64,000 bases of DNA from Streptomyces sp. NBC_00234 (GTDB lineage Bacteria; Actinomycetota; Actinomycetes; Streptomycetales; Streptomycetaceae): contig NZ_CP108101.1 of NCBI RefSeq assembly GCF_036195325.1, forward strand, positions 2,356,001-2,420,000. Direction: 5' to 3'. Under the pieces are notes generated by a model. That model was not told the origin of the DNA, ran no database searches, and was given only the letters and a program-made list of their open reading frames with translations. The position numbers and the translations under genes are program-made. The number at the start of each line of letters is the position of its first letter. Position 1 is the first letter of the stretch. Shown in pieces: positions 61,539 to 64,000 of the stretch.

Positions 61539-62371
61539 TTGGGGGCTCCAGAAGAGTGGTGGGTGGTCCAGGGGTCGGTGACCTGCTTCGAGACATGGAC
61601 CCGCAGGTCCCATCCGTGGCGGTCGGAAATCGCGTCGAGCTGTGCGGCGGCCTGCTCGCACCAGGGCCACTCGGTGGCCCAGTGTGCGGCATCGACCAGG
61701 CCGAGCGGCGAGTGCTGGACGGCCTCGGAGGCCGGGTGGTGGCGCAGGTCCGCGGTGAGGAAGGCGTCGACGCCCGCGGCGCGCACGGCGTCGAAGAGGC
61801 CGTCGCCCGACCCGCCGCTCACGGCGACGGTACGGACGAGCGCGTCCGGGTCGCCGGCCGTCCGGATGCCCTGCGCGGTGGCGGGCAGGCGGGCCGCGGC
61901 GCGTGCCGCGAACTCGCGGAGGGTCTCGGGGTGGTCCAGCTCGCAGATGCGGCCGAGACCGCGGTACCCCTTGGGGTCGGTCGCGTCCGGTACGAGGGGT
62001 CCGGTGACGCGCAGGTCGAGGGCGCCGGCGAGGGCGTCGGAGACGCCCGGGTCAGCCGTGTCCGCGTTGGTGTGCGCGACGTGCAGTGCGATGCCGTGGC
62101 TGATGAGGCCGTGCACGACCCGGCCCTTGAAGGTGGTGGCCGCCACCGTCGTCGTACCGCGCAGATAGAGCGGGTGGTGGGTGACGATCAGCTGGGCGCC
62201 GAGGGTCACGGCCTCGTCGGCGACGTCCTGGACGGGGTCCACCGCGAACAGGACCCGGTCGACGCGCGCGTCGGGGTCGCCGCAGACGGTGCCGACCGCG
62301 TCCCATCCTTCGGCCCGCTCGGGGGGCCAGAGGGCGTCGAGCTCGGCGATGACTTCAGACAGACGGGGCAC
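61535..62371 (-). CDS. Nif3-like dinuclear metal centre protein
   Basis: 278-residue member of the Nif3/GTP cyclohydrolase-like family, a toroidal hexamer with two metals per subunit. Ligands: His65-His66 in VTHHPLYLRG, the HTNADTA region, and AHWATEWP near the C-terminus. The biochemical role is unclear. It leads an operon of four genes. GTG 62371 has TAGCCT 7 nt upstream, so the operon transcript appears leaderless. Confidence 0.94.
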   Translation of the reverse strand: MPRLSEVIAELDALWPPERAEGWDAVGTVCGDPDARVDRVLFAVDPVQDVADEAVTLGAQLIVTHHPLYLRGTTTVAATTFKGRVVHGLISHGIALHVAHTNADTADPGVSDALAGALDLRVTGPLVPDATDPKGYRGLGRICELDHPETLREFAARAAARLPATAQGIRTAGDPDALVRTVAVSGGSGDGLFDAVRAAGVDAFLTADLRHHPASEAVQHSPLGLVDAAHWATEWPWCEQAAAQLDAISDRHGWDLRVHVSKQVTDPWTTHHSSGAPN

Positions 62372-62378
62372 GGAGGAA

Positions 62379-62384
62379 AGGCTA
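62379..62384 (-). promoter_or_regulatory. Leaderless-type -10 box of the nif3 operon
   Basis: TAGCCT on the minus strand, 7 nt before GTG 62371. Confidence 0.6.
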
Positions 62385-62456
62385 CCTTCCGTCCGTGCCC
62401 CGTCGGCCCTGGCTGCCTGGACCCGTACGGGCCGACCGGCAGCCGGTCACGAATCG

Positions 62457-63500
62457 TTACTTCACGAGGTCGGCACGGAGGTCGTCGAGGACCAGGTCGG
62501 CCGAGGTGACGCCGAGGCCGAGGTACCAGGTCTCGTCGGAGACGTCCTTGGCCCGGCCTTCCTTGACCGCCTTCAGGTTCTTCCACAGCGGGTTGGCCTG
62601 CGCGGTGTCGCGCTTGGTGGCCTTCACGTCGCCGTAGACGCCGGTGAAGATCCAGTCGGCGTCGGCCTCGTCGATCTTCTCCGGGCTGATCTCCGCGGCG
62701 AGGTCGTTGATCTGCTGGTTCTTGGGCCGGGGCAGACCGGCGTCCTCGAGGATCGTGCCGATGAAGGACGCCTTGGCGTAGAGACGGATCTTGTCCGGCA
62801 GGTAGCGGACCATGGAGATGGTCGGCTTGTTCGGGCCGATGTCCTCGCCGAGCTTCTTCGCCTTCGCCTCGTAGGCCGCCAGCTCCGTCTTCGCCTTGGC
62901 AGTCTTGTCCAGCGCCGCCGCGTTGAGGAGGTAGTTCTCCTTCCAGGTGAAGCCCGGACGGATGGAGAACACGGTCGGCGCGATCTTGGAGAGCTCGTCG
63001 TACTTGTCCGCGGCGCGCAGCTGGCTGCCGAGGATCAGGTCCGGCTTGAGGCCCGCGATCGCTTCGAGGTTGAGGTTGTTGATCGTGCCGACGTTCTTCG
63101 GGCTGCCCGCGTCCTTCTCCAGGTACGACGGGATGGCCGCGTCGCCTTCGGAGGGAGCGAAGCCGACGGGCTTCACACCCAGCGACACCACGTTGTCGAA
63201 CTCGCCGACGTCCAGGACGACGACCCGCTTGGGGGCGGCCTTGAGCTCGGTCTTGCCCATCGCGTGCGTGAGGGTGCGGGGGAAGGTCCCGGCCTTCGCA
63301 TCGGTGCCGTACTCCGCCGTCTTCTTCGCCGCGTCCCCGAAGTCCTCGCCGCCGGTGGCCACGGCGGCCTTCTTGTCGGCCCCCGCCTCGGCGCCGGCCG
63401 AGTCCGTGGACTTGGCGTCGCCGCTTCCGCAGGCGGAGAGGGAAAGGGCGGCAGCCACTGCCAGGCCGACTGCGGCGGTGCCGCGGCGTCGAAGGGACAT
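62457..63500 (-). CDS. Iron-siderophore ABC transporter substrate-binding lipoprotein
   Basis: 347-residue FecB/FhuD-fold binding protein. Lipobox SLSAC with Cys24, a charged Ala/Lys linker to about 70, then KRVVVLDVGEFDNVVSLGVKPVG, LKPDLILGSQ and the domain-linking helix. No permease or ATPase gene accompanies it, so it must dock with a transporter elsewhere. Of GTG 63503 and ATG 63500, the latter has GGAG at 6-nt spacing. An iron box 35 bp upstream indicates iron repression. A role for a hydroxamate-type siderophore is possible but unproven. Confidence 0.9.
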   Translation of the reverse strand: MSLRRRGTAAVGLAVAAALSLSACGSGDAKSTDSAGAEAGADKKAAVATGGEDFGDAAKKTAEYGTDAKAGTFPRTLTHAMGKTELKAAPKRVVVLDVGEFDNVVSLGVKPVGFAPSEGDAAIPSYLEKDAGSPKNVGTINNLNLEAIAGLKPDLILGSQLRAADKYDELSKIAPTVFSIRPGFTWKENYLLNAAALDKTAKAKTELAAYEAKAKKLGEDIGPNKPTISMVRYLPDKIRLYAKASFIGTILEDAGLPRPKNQQINDLAAEISPEKIDEADADWIFTGVYGDVKATKRDTAQANPLWKNLKAVKEGRAKDVSDETWYLGLGVTSADLVLDDLRADLVK

Positions 63501-63534
63501 CACTTGCTCCAGTTGTGGGTCACACAGGCACTTC

Positions 63535-63553
63535 TTAGGAATGCCTTACCTTA
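63535..63553 (-). promoter_or_regulatory. Iron box of the siderophore-binding lipoprotein gene
   Basis: On the minus strand TAAGGTAAGGCATTCCTAA matches TWAGGTWAGSCTWACCTWA at 17 of 19 positions and lies 35 bp before the ATG. Confidence 0.85.
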
Positions 63554-63698
63554 TCCACGCCCCTCACCCCCCAGCACAACCGCCCCCCTGCGCTCAGGCG
63601 ATTACGGACACCGCCACCCTTATGTGTGAAGCGGGATCCTTGGTGTTGTTCGGCAGGAAGTGCGAAAACTAGCTTCGGTGGCCGGAGGTGATGACTTC

Positions 63699-64000
63699 AT
63701 GACTGCCTGTGCCATCGAGGGTGAGACCGCCGGGGCCACCGACACGGTGGAGCCCCCGCCCGAGGAACCGGGCGAGCCCGGAGAGCCGGAAGCCGCTGCT
63801 GCGGGTGACGGCGCGGCCGGCGAGGGCCTGCCCGGTGAAGCCGCGCCGGCCGTTCCGTATGCGCAGCCCCCGTTCACGATCACCGCGAACGGTGCGTACG
63901 CGGCCCGGCTCACGGCCGCCCCGGGAGCGCCCGGTGCGGAGCGGGCGTGGTTCGCGGAGCGCTGGACGCTGGACGGACCCGAGCCGTACGCAGTGCCCCT
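63699..64000 (+). CDS. N-terminus of an unrecognised cytosolic protein (cut by window edge)
   Basis: 100 codons are visible and the frame is still open at the edge. A Pro/Glu/Gly-rich acidic start (PPPEEPGEPGEPE) is followed by VPYAQPPFTITANGAYAARL and ERWTLDGPEPYAVPL, which looks like the beginning of a beta-rich, perhaps propeller-like domain. No signal peptide. GGAGG lies 10 nt before ATG 63699. Function unknown. Confidence 0.65.
   Translation, partial: MTACAIEGETAGATDTVEPPPEEPGEPGEPEAAAAGDGAAGEGLPGEAAPAVPYAQPPFTITANGAYAARLTAAPGAPGAERAWFAERWTLDGPEPYAVP

Overview
The window is chromosomal DNA from a Streptomyces-type actinomycete. Base composition is very GC-rich, start codons are often GTG or TTG, operons overlap by 4 bp (ATGA/GTGA), and several start codons sit 6-8 nt below a TANNNT -10 box with no ribosome binding site, as in leaderless actinobacterial mRNAs. 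The content (AfsR-like regulator, PhoD, F420 reductase, class A RNase P RNA, RNase H/phosphatase fusion) fits a core-chromosome segment. Both ends cut a gene: panB on the left and an unrecognised gene on the right.

0-11 kb is mostly housekeeping: 3' end of panB, a DrrAB-like ABC exporter, a convergent AfsR/BTAD regulator, an M50 membrane protease homologue, an F420:NADP oxidoreductase, an EntS-like MFS carrier and type I methionine aminopeptidase. 11.4-23.8 kb is an iron and heme supply region: heme oxygenase, two HtaA-domain surface proteins, a HmuTUV-type heme ABC importer, and the EfeO-EfeB-EfeU iron system with an associated lipoprotein. DtxR/DmdR-type iron boxes lie in front of the heme oxygenase, between the divergent htaA and hmuT genes (18 of 19 positions) and in front of efeO. 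A further iron box precedes an iron-siderophore binding protein at 62.5 kb. Together these would bring heme to the wall, import it, release its iron and add a separate inorganic iron route, all repressed by iron.

23.8-39 kb carries a degenerate PrimPol-like protein, two TetR regulators, dimethylargininase, an Rsm22-like methyltransferase, a lipoprotein, two MFS pumps, a Gfo/Idh oxidoreductase, PhoD, an SDR, a second PhzF-like protein, an acetyltransferase and a glycosyltransferase. 39-50 kb is a block of large secreted proteins: a 1324-residue multidomain SGNH/GDSL protein coupled to a small membrane protein, a Tat-exported GH109-like enzyme with a NEW3-type secreted partner, and a 1263-residue subtilase.

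50.4-54.0 kb looks like an accessory insertion. It has IS3 OrfA and tyrosine-integrase remnants, a DUF1330 gene, a MarR-MFS operon and a broken ATP-dependent DNA ligase, and it ends directly at rnpB. 54.5-64 kb returns to core genes: a Uma2 nuclease, an RNB ribonuclease, yaaA, eda, and the nif3 / zinc-ribbon / RNase H-phosphatase / TauE operon. A striking 328-bp composite inverted repeat fills the gap between the RNB gene and yaaA. No tRNA, CRISPR array or complete mobile element was seen.
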